Assembly: GCA_013400975.1 (NCBI GenBank)
Contig: WBMZ01010835.1
Coordinates: forward strand, 1-64,000
Source of the DNA: Atrichornis clamosus
Lineage: Eukaryota; Chordata; Aves; Passeriformes; Menuridae
Length of the DNA stretch: 64,000 bases
Reading direction: 5' to 3'
Shown here: positions 12,101 through 53,298 of the stretch, piece after piece
Layout: each line of letters opens with the position of its first letter
Numbering within the stretch: the first letter of the stretch is position 1
Notes under the pieces: generated by a model
What the model was told of the DNA's origin: nothing
Seen by the model: only the letters and a program-made list of their open reading frames with translations
Databases searched by the model: none
Position numbers and translations under genes: made by a program

Positions 12101-15100
12101 CAGCAGAGAGCAATCAGTTGTAAGTCAAAGAACATAATCAAATGGGGTCTGCTTTTCCAAATCTGCATGTATACAGTACTATCATAAAACCAGATATTAT
12201 TATTTTAAATAATAATAAATATTTGAGGTACTATCTTTTGCACATCTTAGTCAAAACTGTTTTGAAAATGTCTTCCATTTTCATGCACTTACTTCAAATG
12301 CTAACTTCACCAAAAAAATCCTTCTTAAAGTATGATTTTAGCCAAGTATTTTAAAAACCACTCTCTGATGAGAATCCAGTTAACTATTTCCTATTACATA
12401 TTTTCAAAAATGAATGTACTTTGAATACGTACACGCTCTATGCACATTTTATTACACATTTGCATACACAGCTGTGATCTGAAGCCTGGCTAGCCTGTTC
12501 CATAAGTTACAATATACATAACCAGGACATGAGGCTAGATAAGAGTGACTGAAACAATACACAGGAACTACATAATCAGCTGAAATAACTCTCAATTATT
12601 TGAGTAACACTCAGTAACACTCAACTATCATGGGGAAAAAAGTATCTTCTGTAATTCCCAGAATATTCTCAGAATTACAGTATATTAATTTATTGACTCT
12701 TGCAAGTTTCTGTATCTTCCTCTCTTTTACATCACTACATAAATCACTGCGCTGCAGTGTGCATAGAAAAATTAGCCATAAAATTCGCATATGGAAAGAT
12801 ATTTTGAGCATGCTTCCCACAAAAAAAAATATAGTTGTTTCTACAGTGAAAAACACTACACAAATCAATTGCTTTATGTCACCTAATTCATTTTACTGTC
12901 CAGTGGAAAATAGACTAAAACAATAAAAACTTTTACTATGTCTATGGCTGTATTGTGCTTTTCCAAAACATGTATTTCAGGATTTATCCCATGATACAAT
13001 TAATATTCCATTCCAAACTTGGTATTTTGGTTGCAGTTTACAAAAAAACTCATACAAACTGAGAACTCAGAATTAATTTTTCCAGACCCCTTTTAAGTTC
13101 CTGTTTATTTTGGACGCCCTGCAGAAAACTTCAATTTTGAGAGCCTCTAGTGCAAATAGGTCATTCCAGTTATAAATTATTTGCAGATGGCTCTGGAGGT
13201 ACTACGATAAGAACACTGGTCACCTGCACAGCCAGGTAACTATTTATATACCACAATACTTGGAAACCTTTATCAAAAAACAGAAGTCCCCTCTGCAGGG
13301 TGCTGTACAGAGAAAGGTTATTTTTGCCTTTAAGAGCTTATACGCAGTACAAGGCAGAAAGACAATACTGATGTACGGACAAGAATACAAAGAAACTAAG
13401 ACAACAATTTCAGAACTGACTCTGCTTTCACACACCAGAAGTCTACCTCAGCTTCCTTCAAGTGTCATCCATTATTTGACTAACTAGCTCTGTAGAAAAG
13501 GAAGGAAACAATCACGCACCAGATCAACAGCTAACAGTAGCACCAGAACCTTCAAGAGGTGAAAAGCTACTGTCTTTAAAATGTAACTGCACAGCTCAAG
13601 CAGCACTTCACTCACAACAGACCAATGTCTGTCTGCCAGCAATGTCTGTTTGCCAGCAATGTCTTATACTTTCTCCTGTTGTTTTAGAAGGCCATGCTCA
13701 TACTCTCTTTCAGCTGAAAAAGAATCATTTGATGTTTGGATGCATGAAAATAGTAACTATCCTGAAAACAAAGCAACAACCTGAAAGAGCAAAAGGAGAG
13801 CTCATGGCAAAGCTGGATGTTTTCAGAAAATACCTGTCTCTAGAAACTAGGTATCACAGATTGTTTCCAAGACAAAGATGATACCTCATTCAATAAATGC
13901 CAAGTAACAAAAACAACCAGAATAATTTTATGGAGAATCAAAAAGGAAGTCTCCACAATAAGTCCCAGCTAAGTCAAGAAGATGTCATACAAGATCTATT
14001 TGGGGAAGATTAACTGCCTTTTTTTTTTTTGACACAAATTAACGTAGTGAGATAAAAAATCATCTGCTATTAACTGTTCCTGATGAACCATTTAAACACT
14101 GGAGAAAACAGAAAGGTCTCATTCATTCTTTCTCACCTCAAGTTTGACCACCTACCATTTAATTTACAGATACTAAAAAAAAAAAAAGCTTCTAGAACTA
14201 TCACAAACTATTCTAGTAGAGCTTACAGTAACTCCATTCTAGTCTTTTCTAGATCATATTCAACCATAGATAAAATCAATTATATCAAACCGTAGATGTC
14301 ATCAGATTACAGACTTTCCCATACAATCTCAGTAGGGGATAATATTTGCTTTTCTTCTAGTTGGAGTTTAAATTTTATATATAGAAGTATTTGTTGGTTC
14401 TAGAGCACTATCATTTCCTAGAGCTTTGCAACTCATGAAAACCTTTAAGATCCTTATAAGAATAGTTAAAATTTCAGGGTTTCATTCTCTGACATTCATA
14501 CTTGACTTACTGCTAATGAGATTCTTTTACTTACCAGTATAGCTATAGTATGTGGAAGAGACCCACACCTCTACTTAAAAGGCAAGTGACTATTGCAAAT
14601 GTAAAAAATAGGAAAAAGTAGGGTGAAAATTGGGGAAACATGCTTCTGGATGTCCAAACACATTGATTCAAAATATGCTTGGTTCTTTAAGAGAATAGAG
14701 AATAGAGAAAACTCCGACAACTTTCCCCGACAACTGCAAAAACATCGGTCAGGTATTTCCAAACAACACTAGTGGACTGAGGTGATTAAAATGTAATTTA
14801 ATCAATAAAGCAAACTTAAAGAGGAAATTACTTGTGTGCAGACTTCCTGCAACAGACTTTTCATTGAGAAGTGAGGTAGGTTAGTAAAAACTAATCTGTA
14901 GTCTTTGCTTCAAAGACAGGACTACTAGAGGGCCTTTGGGAAACAAGGCAATAAAAGAAGATTCAAATAAATGGAAATATTATTGCTCAAACTCCTGACA
15001 AGCAGATTGCCCAAAGGAGACAGTCAACAAGAATATTCAGTAGGAGGGCATTAACCTCTTTATCTCAGCTGTGACTCACTCTTAAGTAACATTTCTTTTC

Positions 15101-17263
15101 TTAAGAACCCCTGTAAGTCAAATGAAAATCCTATTCACTGACCATAACTATAGGGAGAACATCATCTTGCTAATTAGCATTTCTTTATATTGGCAACTCC
15201 TTGTCTTCGGACACAACATGAAACAAAGGCACAAATCAGCTATTTTATAACAAAGAATATAACTGTGTTAAAGCTGAGTAAAGGAAACCTTTATGTGTGT
15301 AGGAGAGAATGAAGCAGAAAAACTAAATCCAAGATCAGAGCATTACCTTCCCAACCCATAAAATAAAGTGTTTATGGACTTCCCTGTCATGACTATAATC
15401 TTAAAAATGTAAATTTATACAACACTCACAGTTGATATCCATGCTAATACAAACTGATTGCCACCACTCCTGTGAGTGAGAAACAGTCTCAACCTGTGTT
15501 AAAATTTCACTTACTCTAGCAAAACTCAGTTGACACATTGCATCCTTTTGCACACTACTTATTTTCAAAGCTTAAAGCTTCAGTAAGTGCTGCAAATACA
15601 TACATTAAAAAAAAAAAAGAAAGTGCTGAACAGTTCCCAGTTTCAGTTATGCTGAACAGGTTAGCAGTATTATAAATGCTTCTGTTTGAGGTAAATACAT
15701 TTGGGCTCTCTTAAAGCAGTCATTAGTGGTTCACTATTAGCTTCAGAATCTGCAAAACCATATACACACAGACCTGAAAAAAATCCCACCCCAATAATAA
15801 GCTATTTTACATTCATAAATATTTAAATTACAAAAAAGTCTTCAGAGGCAGTAATACTTACTCTCCACAGTTTATAACCTTGAATAGTTTTACACATTCT
15901 GTTGCCACGTAAGGGTTTTTTACATCAACAAAGAGAGTTTAAAGAATACCTACTTCTTTAGACTCTTGTAATCTAAGTAGAAACTTACACAACTAGAAAA
16001 AATATTTCACATATAGTGTGTCACAATTTACATGAGTGACAATTTCACCATAGTTCTGACATCAGAATGAAATCTGAACTCAAATTCCTTACGTATTTCA
16101 TTAATTTAGGTATCTTCAACAGCAGGACACATGCAAGAGCAAAGTATATGCTACTGTGCCTGTATATTATCTGCATTTTCACTGCTTCTTCAAACACTCA
16201 AGATGATACACAAGGCAACACAACAAGATTTGACTGCAAAATTTTGATCACTGGATCCACCTCAAACGTGCTGTATCACTTAGCCACTGTTGGACGAAGC
16301 TGTTTTCAAATACAAGTAAAAACATACTCACCCTTTGAGCTTTCTACTTCTTTATGTATTATTTCAGTCTTTGTAATAAAATTACACATTGATAAGCCTA
16401 AATTAGTATGATTCTATTAAGCTAACATAAGCACTAAAATCACAGATGAAAGGATCTGAAATGTGAAAATTATTTAAGAATTTACATTATGTAAGAAATC
16501 CTTTCAAATTAACATCAAGATCACCCAGACAAAAAACATTTCACTGTGTATCAGTTTTTTCATGGAAGTGTGTACCCGTATACCTAGGCTACATGCAATG
16601 TAGGTATATCAACCCAGCAGTGTAGAGACCTGAGTTAACCCAGATACCAAAAGCAAACCACTTACAGCACCATACCCAAACAACAAGTCTTGTACTGGTT
16701 CCATGCTAATAAGGCTAAACCACAGCTGGTACCATACAGTCATTTTATAACTACAGCAGCTCTGCAGAGCACCTCATGCAGTGAAAGCATACCCTAAGGA
16801 AATACCTCAAACCATACAAGTAACTATCTCAGAATAAGGGATGACGACGACAAATTTTAAAACCTACATACTTACAACCTCTTATACAAGAGGAAAAGAG
16901 CTCTTCACAAGCTGATGACATAACCATACATAAGAACTCTCCACTACTATGACTAATTAACATAACCTTAGGAATACACAAGTGCAATTCAGAAAGACAA
17001 GCACAAAAGCAAGAGAATATTCAGACATGACAGTTTTAACAAATACTACCTACTTGAGGATTCAGGCATACAGACACCAGAATTGTTTAAGTTCGAATGC
17101 AGAGTCTTAATCTGAATTGCAAAACATTTTAGAACTTTTAAAACATACAATTGATTCTTTAAGAGCATCCCTTTATTCCTCTAAACAAAGTTAACCCCAC
17201 ACTGCACAAATTTTTCTGCTGGGCTGTTAGTAGATCACAATGTTAATTAATTATTTAACTCAC
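6145..17263. other. METTL15 intron, no gene seen
   Basis: About 11 kb of AT-rich intronic DNA. I looked on the minus strand for the next METTL15 exons (SAM-binding FGSGGHT motif and the DRDP segment) and found none, so they lie left of the window. Open frames up to 125 residues here show no domain or conserved motif. Confidence 0.6.
13624..13664. repeat. Short 17-bp tandem repeat
   Basis: Two 17-base units reading AATGTCTGTYTGCCAGC occur at 13624-13640 and 13641-13657, differing at one base. They are followed by a 7-base partial unit. This is a local duplication with no evident function. Confidence 0.85.
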
Positions 17264-17527
17264 CTGACCTGGCTGCGGGGACAAACAATTAACAACCTCC
17301 TCCAGCATGACTGGTATGTGCAATCTTCCAAAATTAGGGGTTTCTGTACTTTGAGGCAACTCTTTGGTTTCACATTTCTGGACAGTTTGTTCCTTTAACT
17401 CAGAGTCAGAAAGCTTTTTGGATGAAGGATGGATCCTTCTGGCCAAACTAGCCACATTTACTGAATTCAGTTTCCAGTTGCGCAGAAACAAACGTTTGCA
17501 AACTTGGCACAGATATTGTGATAACAT
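17264..17527 (-). CDS. METTL15: METTL15, first coding exon (5' part of the protein only)
   Basis: METTL15 is the mitochondrial methyltransferase that makes N4-methylcytidine in 12S rRNA of the small mitoribosomal subunit (family RsmH/MraW). This exon encodes 88 residues. It begins MLSQYLCQVC and ends LSPQPGQ at a clean donor (CAG|GTGAGT on the minus strand, intron starting at 17263). Residues 1-38 are basic with no acidic residue, as in a mitochondrial targeting sequence. Residues 70-88 (HIPVMLEEVVNCLSPQPGQ) match the conserved opening of the RsmH fold and align with human METTL15 HIPVMVDEVVHCLSPQKGQ. The exon begins at 17543 after an acceptor (TTCTAG|G). I chose the ATG at 17527 (A at -3) because the frame upstream of 17543 would have to be read through that acceptor. 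The SAM-binding and catalytic parts lie in exons outside the window. The neighbour is KIF18A, divergently transcribed. Confidence 0.9.
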
Positions 17528-17543
17528 TTTGGAGGTGATCAAC
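17528..17543 (-). other. METTL15: METTL15 5'UTR part of coding exon
   Basis: Sixteen bases between the inferred acceptor AG (minus strand, 17545-17544) and the start codon. The start-codon context is CCAAAATG. Confidence 0.65.
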
Positions 17544-17998
17544 CTAGAAGAGCAGTAGATGTCAGGAATTACTTTCAAACAAATATTTGAAAGAGTGTAC
17601 TTGTTTAAATAACAAAGTAGAAATGCTACAAGTAAAACAATACACATTCCAAGATTGGCAGCTTTACAGATATGTCATGTCAGCAAAACATTTTCCGAAT
17701 TTTCATTATCTACGATCAATCATATTCAAGCAACAAGCAGATTATTTTCACTATCAGATTTTATTACATGCTTTTCTTGAACTTACCTTGAAGCTACAGA
17801 TATTTTTCCTGCTTAAGAGTATGCTGAGTAATCACCCCTGCAAAGTTATTCTCCTGATAATTTAAGCCTCAGCTCAGCAGTAATTTCCCCCCACGTTAAA
17901 TTTGGAAGTGCATATCACTCTAACTTTGTACAAACACACAGAGGTGAGCTTTTACAAGCCACACTGCCCGCACAGAAAACATACATATCACCATGTTA
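17544..17998. other. METTL15 first intron, 3' part
   Basis: Intronic sequence between the coding exon and the family A LTR. Nothing else is recognised. Confidence 0.55.
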
Positions 17999-18461
17999 TG
18001 CTCTGCTGCTTTTGGCTCAGGTGGAGCTAGTTTTCTTCATAGTGGCTAGTATGGGGCTGTGTTTTGAATTTCTGCCAAACACAGCGGGGAGGAAACACAG
18101 CTGGGGCAGATGACCCAAATGGACCGAAGGGATATTCCAGACCACGTGACATCATGCTCAGTATAGAAAGTGGGTGGAAGAAGGAGGGACTAATGTTTAG
18201 AATGATCATGTTTGCCTTCCCAAGTAACCATTACCTGTAATGGGGCCCTGCTGTCCTCTACATGGATGAACACTTGCCTGACCAAGGGAAGTAGTGAATT
18301 AATTAATCGGTTTGCTTTGCTTGTGTGCACAACTTTTCGTTTTCCTATTACCCTGTCTTTATCTTAACCCATGAGTTTTCTAGTTTGTACCCTTCTCCTT
18401 CTCTCCCGGATCCTGCTGGTAAGGGAGTGAGGGAGACGCTGCCGGGAGTTAAACCACAACA
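17999..18461 (+). mobile_element. Avian ERV LTR, family A, plus orientation, near the METTL15/KIF18A promoter
   Basis: The ends are TG and CACAACA. Landmarks in order: GCTTTTGGCTCAGG (about 18008), TTTTCTTCATAGTGGCTAGT (18032-18051), GATATTCCAGACCACGTGAC (18131-18150), CATGCTCAGTATAGAAAG (the position of the family TATA box, here degenerate), CCTGTCTTTATCTTAACCC (about 18352-18370) and a terminal GTTAAACCACAACA. These match the other two family A copies read in reverse. No target duplication is visible, so the insertion is old or its flanks are altered. It lies in METTL15 intron 1, antisense to METTL15 and pointing at the shared promoter. Confidence 0.8.
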
Positions 18462-18983
18462 GGTGTGTCCCATCATCCTATACACACTGACCTACGCAGG
18501 TACGAGCCCAGGACGTGTTGTAAACACGAGGGCCACACTTTGCTTACAACCAATCTCGTTCTACACAGCTGGAGATTATTTTTTTTTTCTCCTTAGAAGC
18601 GAGCAGAAAGCGGCACTCGGGCACAACTGGAGGCAGCCACTGAAGAGCGGCACTTGTATTAAAGCGCAAGGTAAAGGCAGTGAGAACAGAAGTTCCACCC
18701 ATCAACACTGTATCCCAGAGGCAGCCGAGAAGCTTCAGTGGCCCGCATCCCGGCCCACGCCAGGCCCCACGGCGGGGTACAGGCTGAAGAGGCTGAGAGC
18801 TATTGCCCGCCCGAGCCGGACTAGCGGGACACGCGGAGCAAGAAGTCTCCCGCTCGCCCGGCAGGCCCCGGGGGTGACTCGCCCTCACCGCGGGCTCTGC
18901 CCCGTGCGCCGCGAGCCCGTCCTGCGCGCGCTCCCCACGAGGCCCCGCGCCCACAAGCGGAGCGCTCGACCCCGCGCACTTAC
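18462..18983. other. METTL15 intron 1, 5' part, rising into CpG island
   Basis: The sequence turns progressively GC- and CpG-rich. The long open frames through here, on both strands, are a by-product of low stop-codon density and are not genes. Confidence 0.5.
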
Positions 18984-19003
18984 CGCAGGCGCCGTCGCTT
19001 TGC
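18984..19003 (-). other. METTL15: METTL15 probable non-coding exon 1 (3' end)
   Basis: On the minus strand a strong donor CTGCG|GTAAGT lies with its intron starting at 18983, so exon 1 should end at 18984. The transcription start cannot be read from sequence and may lie further right, overlapping the KIF18A side. No ATG-led coding segment is implied; the protein starts in the next exon. Confidence 0.5.
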
Positions 19004-19070
19004 TGACGTCACGGGAGCAGCCAATGAGGAGGCGCGGAGGGCGGCCTGCTTGTGTTTGAATTTGGCGGCC
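19000..19070. promoter_or_regulatory. Bidirectional core promoter: CRE, CCAAT, CHR-like and E2F-like sites
   Basis: Within 65 bp are a full CRE palindrome TGACGTCA (19004-19011), a CCAAT box (19021-19025), a CHR-like TTTGAA (19055-19060) and, immediately after it, an E2F-like TTTGGCGG (19061-19068). No TATA box is seen. NF-Y (CCAAT) with CHR/DREAM or MuvB is the usual arrangement of genes expressed late in the cell cycle, and this fits a mitotic kinesin. The CRE lies on the METTL15 side. Sites are seen directly; occupancy is inference. Confidence 0.7.
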
Positions 19071-19103
19071 GGTGGGTGGCGGTTGTGCGGCCGCGGCCCG
19101 GCG
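19070..19103 (+). other. KIF18A: KIF18A non-coding exon 1 (approximate 5' end)
   Basis: A consensus donor GCG|GTGAGT places the end of exon 1 at 19103, just downstream of the CHR/E2F-like sites. The 5' boundary is a guess from promoter position. The exon carries no start codon. Confidence 0.6.
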
Positions 19104-19926
19104 GTGAGTCCGGCGTGGGCACGGCCCAGGGGGTGGGTGAGGCCCGGACCAGGTAGCGGTCCCTGCGGCGGGCACGGGGGGGATTCTCCCGCTTGTAGGG
19201 CCGAGCCTGGAGGCGTGCCCCGAGGAAGAGCTGGCTGCGGTGGGGTAAGGAGGGGGCCAAGAGAGCCGAGTGACGCTGGGTTGTAGTTACTGGCTTACCT
19301 GCCCCAAGTGTTGCCTTTCTCCGTGGCCGTGTCTCGGTTACGGCGCAGCCGGGGGGTCAGCTCGGCTGAGAGAGGGCGAGCTTGCCCCGAAGCGGCAAAA
19401 GTGTCAGTGAGAGCCTTTACCGTGTAGGTTGCTGTCCACCCTTAAGGGTTACCGACGAGGAGGGACTTCTTAAAGGAAATTCCGTTTCGGTATCGGTTAC
19501 TGTATCCCATGCAAGTTACGTTAACGTAATTCCCGCTTTAACTTTCTTTAAACCTGTGTGCAACGTGACTAAACCAATAATCCCGGGAAAACAGCATAGG
19601 CAGCTCCTAAGCTTTCTGCTGAAGAACAAAAAAAACCCTGCTCGCTTGGTCTGATATAAAGGAAAGCCAGTAGGCCATTTAGTAGTTTAAATTTTAAAAT
19701 GAACTTAAGAATTTACTGGGGAAGTACTAGTTGGCTTTCTTAAAACTGTGCTGAATTAAGTCACCTTTTCAGGCAGTTATAGTGTTTCCCAAAGTCGCAC
19801 TGCCATTGTAGCAGTCCGTTGGCAAGTGATGGGTGGATCCAGCATAGGTGCCTAATTAAATGTGTGAACTATTTGAAAGAGTGAAAGGCGTTTTGTTTCA
19901 AATGAAACCTATCTTGTCAATTGCAG
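19104..19926 (+). other. KIF18A intron 1
   Basis: An 823-bp intron with GT and AG ends; the acceptor is CAATTGCAG at 19926. Its first third is still CpG-rich. Nothing else is recognised. Confidence 0.7.
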
Positions 19927-19985
19927 AAAAGATTCAGCTGTTCGATCAGAAAAAGTCTTGGAAGTGAAGCTGGGGAACAGAAGGG
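19927..19985 (+). other. KIF18A: KIF18A 5'UTR in exon 2
   Basis: Fifty-nine bases after the acceptor contain no upstream ATG, so the ATG at 19986 is the first. It has G at -3. Confidence 0.85.
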
Positions 19986-49854
<29,869 letters not shown>

Positions 49855-50295
49855 TTCTGAGTTCTTCTTTATTTCAGGCAGCAAATGAGAATAGGGTGAC
49901 TTTTGTTTTCCGCTTGTAAATAGTTTTGAGGGTTTTGTAATGGAAATGTTAGAAAAATTGTTTTGACCCCCTAAATTATTTTCATTGGAGCTTTCTTGTG
50001 TTAAAATTGTTTTTCATTTGGAAGCAAGTTAAGCTTAGTTATGTTAGCATTAGGATGCCAGTTTCTTCTTAGGTTGTTAGCATCTATTGATGATAATATA
50101 TGTAGTTCCGTGAGATAGCAAAATATTTACAAAAATTGTTTTTAATCTTTTCGTCTCTCTAGTTTTTAGTCTGTTACTTGGTTGTAAATGTTCATGTTTT
50201 CTTTTTTCAATTTAATTCAGCTGTAAATATGTTTTTTGTTAATTGCTTCAAATAAATTTTTAATATTAAGAGCAATAAAATGTGAAATGTATTTC
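49855..50295 (+). other. KIF18A: KIF18A 3'UTR (approximate end)
   Basis: AT-rich untranslated sequence after the stop. The end is inferred about 15 bases beyond the second AATAAA. Confidence 0.7.
50251..50279 (+). terminator. KIF18A: KIF18A poly(A) signals
   Basis: AATAAA occurs at 50251-50256 and again at 50274-50279, followed by a TTTCC/TTTTT-rich stretch (50305-50325) suitable as a downstream element. Confidence 0.7.
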
Positions 50296-50470
50296 TAGAA
50301 AAAAAGTTCCTTTCCTTTTTTATAAAAAGTGTCTAATTTTGACAGATACTGTTATAAGTACACAGTTTATAATGTATATTCTAGTAAATGATTAATATTC
50401 AGAGACAGAGCAATTGACACATAGTTGTATTGTAACCTTGACAGCCTGCCCAGCCTTAGGAATGTTCTGA

Positions 50471-50806
50471 GTGCTTGGTCTGTGCAAATGCAAGCGTGTG
50501 AATTTCCCCAATCTAGGAAGATCCAGAGGAAGAAGTCCAGGAAGTAGTTTCAGTGGTGTCAGACAACTGTCTCAAGCAAGGATCTTCCAACTTGATCAGT
50601 TCAGCAATGTGAAGTATGCTGCAGAACTTATTCTTGACACATTGGAGGGGCTTTTTTCTGAGGCTTCTGAAGAAGGAAATGGGAACTGCCTGTATAAGCT
50701 TTCAGGACCACTTGTGGGAGGAGCAGATAATGGTGCAGAAGCTGTCTTCATTGGGGACATTCAAAGAGGAAGGAATAATTTCTTAAGAAATAGTATTACT
50801 AGTTAA
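50471..50806 (+). other. Unassigned 112-codon open frame downstream of KIF18A
   Basis: A stop-free frame ends at TAA 50804-50806. It is GC-richer than its surroundings and has ordinary-looking amino-acid content (for example YAAELILDTLEGLFSEASEE). No ATG opens it; an acceptor-like TTTCCCCAATCTAG ends at 50516, so it could be an exon. I recognise no family. Frames of this length also arise by chance in this window. Confidence 0.2.
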
Positions 50807-53203
50807 AAATACTAAGATGAGAAATTGAACCCTCCTATTCACATTTTAAAGTGAGTGTAGATGATATAGTTGTGGTGAGCCTGGGATCCTGCTGGTAGTG
50901 TAATGAGAACTGAGAAAATATTGGCCATGGAAAAGGCTTCTATGAACATAGTTATAAGCCTAAAAACTAGAATATGGGACTTGTCCACATAGCAAGATGA
51001 TGTAATTTCAGTAGAATGAAGAAGGAGGGTCATTTTGATATTTCCCGATCATAATGAACAATAAGATTTTGGAATTAATTTTTATTTATGATTTTGGCAC
51101 CTGATACAGCTAAAGTTGTATGGACCATTTTTTTATTCATGGGATTTTTTTTTTTCAATTCTCGGTGTTTCATATAAAATGTGCACAGGGAGCTTCTTTT
51201 GTTGATACCACATTTGCAAGAGGCATGTTGGGTTTTGCTTATAAATACAATTGTAACGTTCATTGCTCTTGTGGCATCTTAGACTCGCACATAGCAGTCT
51301 TGAAAGGTTTTTAGACAGGCTTGTGCATGCACCATTTTGATACTCAGTCAAAACATAAAAACAATGAGATCTCATCTTTTCTTAATGTGTTTTGCATATC
51401 CTTGAGTAGAATTGGTTCTATTGACTTGCAGCACTTCCAGGGACTTGAAAAAAAAGTATATTTAGGAAATTAAAAACTGACATGAGAAGTGATTCAATCA
51501 GAAGCTGATTATACATTTGTTAGCTAGGTGTGTATAACTAGCATAAATGAAATGTTTCCAGAGATTATAACAGATTGAAGTGGAATTTTTGTATTTCAGA
51601 TTGCTATTGAGTAATATTCTGCACTGTTAATTGTACATACATTTGTTTTTTTACATACTGTTAACACATCTAGACTTTTTAAGCAGAAGGTGCTTCACAG
51701 CACATTCTACACACATGGCTGGCACAGAACTTTTCATAACTTTTCAGTGACTAATAAGGTTTTTTGTCAGATTGCCAGTTAGGTAGGAAGCAGGGGAGGT
51801 ACGATATAGCCCATTTCATTTTCTTGCCAATCTACTTTGCCTATTACCTGCTGGTTTGTCTTTACAAACTAATTTAAGTAATAGCATTTATCTGAAGTAT
51901 ACATTTCACTGATTTCACTGTTGTACTTTGCAGTGTTAAATTGTGTCAGTGTTGCAAGTGTGAAAAGGATGTTAAAGATCTTGTCCCACTGGGAAATTCT
52001 TACGAAAACATGCAAAGACTGCAGGGTATATTTTGTGCCATGACTCATTTACTTGCTTATTGTCATTGCAGTACTGTGAATTTATAGGAGTTATCTGAAG
52101 CATAGGCTTGGGAAGCTGTGAATATTTGTTACTGGGGATGGAATTGGATACAGGAGAAAGAATATGCAGAGAACAATACTGTTGTCAGTGAAGCTGTAGG
52201 GACCGAGCCATTTATAATGGGCTCTACATCTTCATACCCATTTTGCAAAACATGATTTTCTTTACTAAGTCCACACTAATAGCAAGTATTTTAGTTATTC
52301 CTCTGGAGTAACTACCTTTAGCTGTGCATGTGGGCCTGCACAGCTATGCTTCAGCATATTGGTGCCTCATGCATATGCATGTTGAAAGCCAATCAAATCA
52401 GAAATCACATCTGTTGATTTTTTTAGAATTGTGACAGGCTATGTGACCCTGATAGTAAACAAAGACTTGTGCAAGCTTATCTCCAGAGATGTCTGTAGGT
52501 TTCTACAAGTGCAAGGCCCCAATCAACTTGCTCGGTGAGACTTTTAAAATGGCTTACAATGGTTCATGTACTCTGAGTTGGATTCATGGGAGAAATACCA
52601 ACAAGATTCTCAAGGTCAAAACAACACAAAAGTTTCTTGGCAAATTTTAGAAAAATCAAGGAACTTTGGCAGAAGGTTTATGTTGATTGAATGCTGTACT
52701 AAAACTCTTCTCACAGGATTAATTTGGCCCATGCAACTTAGAAAACTTTAAGCCCATTTGATTTTAAGTTACTCAAGAAATTCCAAGAAGCGGGAATTAG
52801 AATAAGGGAAAGAAAGACAGAAAAGAGAGAGAAAAACACACGTATAGCTACCAATTCCTGTGTTCCAGCAGTGTTCAGATAGAAATTCCGAGAGGAAGGT
52901 AGAGTCTAGACCAATGCTGTGCCTTGTGTTCGGCCTTAAACCCATTGGTCTTTGTGGGCCCTTCTCCCAGGTGGGGCTTCAGGTCTACTCAGGAGCTGAG
53001 TTAGGCACAGTGGAGCCCTGCCTCCAGTGTGCCGTAATTGGCAGACACTGCGGGCCTGGGATACAGGCTCTAGGGCTGTGATGTGTGGGGCAGGGCACCA
53101 CCTTGCCAAGACAAGGCCCAACCTGCCCTTCCCACACACACAGGCATCGCAAAATGTCTTGAGACATCAATCTTTCCAGTCTCTGACAACAGGTTGTATG
53201 AAA
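50807..53203. other. Intergenic, no gene seen
   Basis: AT-rich sequence downstream of KIF18A. The last 350 bases are locally GC-richer, without a recognisable gene. Confidence 0.55.
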
Positions 53204-53298
53204 TGGTGTGATTCTTGGGGCTGTCCTGTGCAGGGCCAGGAGTTGTACTTTGGTAATCTTGTGGCTGCTTCCAACTCAGAATATTTTGTGATTCTATA
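53204..53298 (+). mobile_element. CR1 LINE 3' tail, plus orientation
   Basis: Reads GATTCTTGGGGCTGTCCTGT, CAGGGCCAGGAGTTGTACTT and CTTCCAACTCAGAATATTTT then GTGATTCTATAAG. This is the very characteristic end of a bird CR1 with its ATTCTATG-type terminus. Confidence 0.88.

Larger units (their letters stand above)
18720..19375. promoter_or_regulatory. CpG island covering the shared promoter
   Basis: Base composition switches from about one-third GC to mostly GC, with abundant CpG dinucleotides (for example 18800-19110), then returns to AT-rich by about 19450. It spans the inferred first exons of both METTL15 and KIF18A. The boundaries are by eye. Confidence 0.85.

Noticed and set aside
1..17263. 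Search for further METTL15 exons
   Set aside because: No minus-strand segment encodes the conserved SAM-binding or DRDP motifs. These exons are inferred to lie outside the window.
17528..17647. N-terminal extension of METTL15 upstream of residue 1
   Set aside because: The frame is open upstream, but a good acceptor (TTCTAG|G at 17544) lies just before the chosen ATG. The extension has a hydrophobic, non-METTL15 sequence, so it is intron read-through.
18325..19059. 244-residue plus-strand open frame across the promoter
   Set aside because: It runs from an LTR end through a CpG island across the METTL15 first exon and shared promoter. It is rich in Arg/Pro/Ala as expected from GC-rich non-coding DNA, and has no domain.
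18544..19260. Three minus-strand open frames of 83-136 residues in the CpG island
   Set aside because: Overlapping frames in GC-rich sequence with few stops; composition-driven, and none has a recognisable motif.
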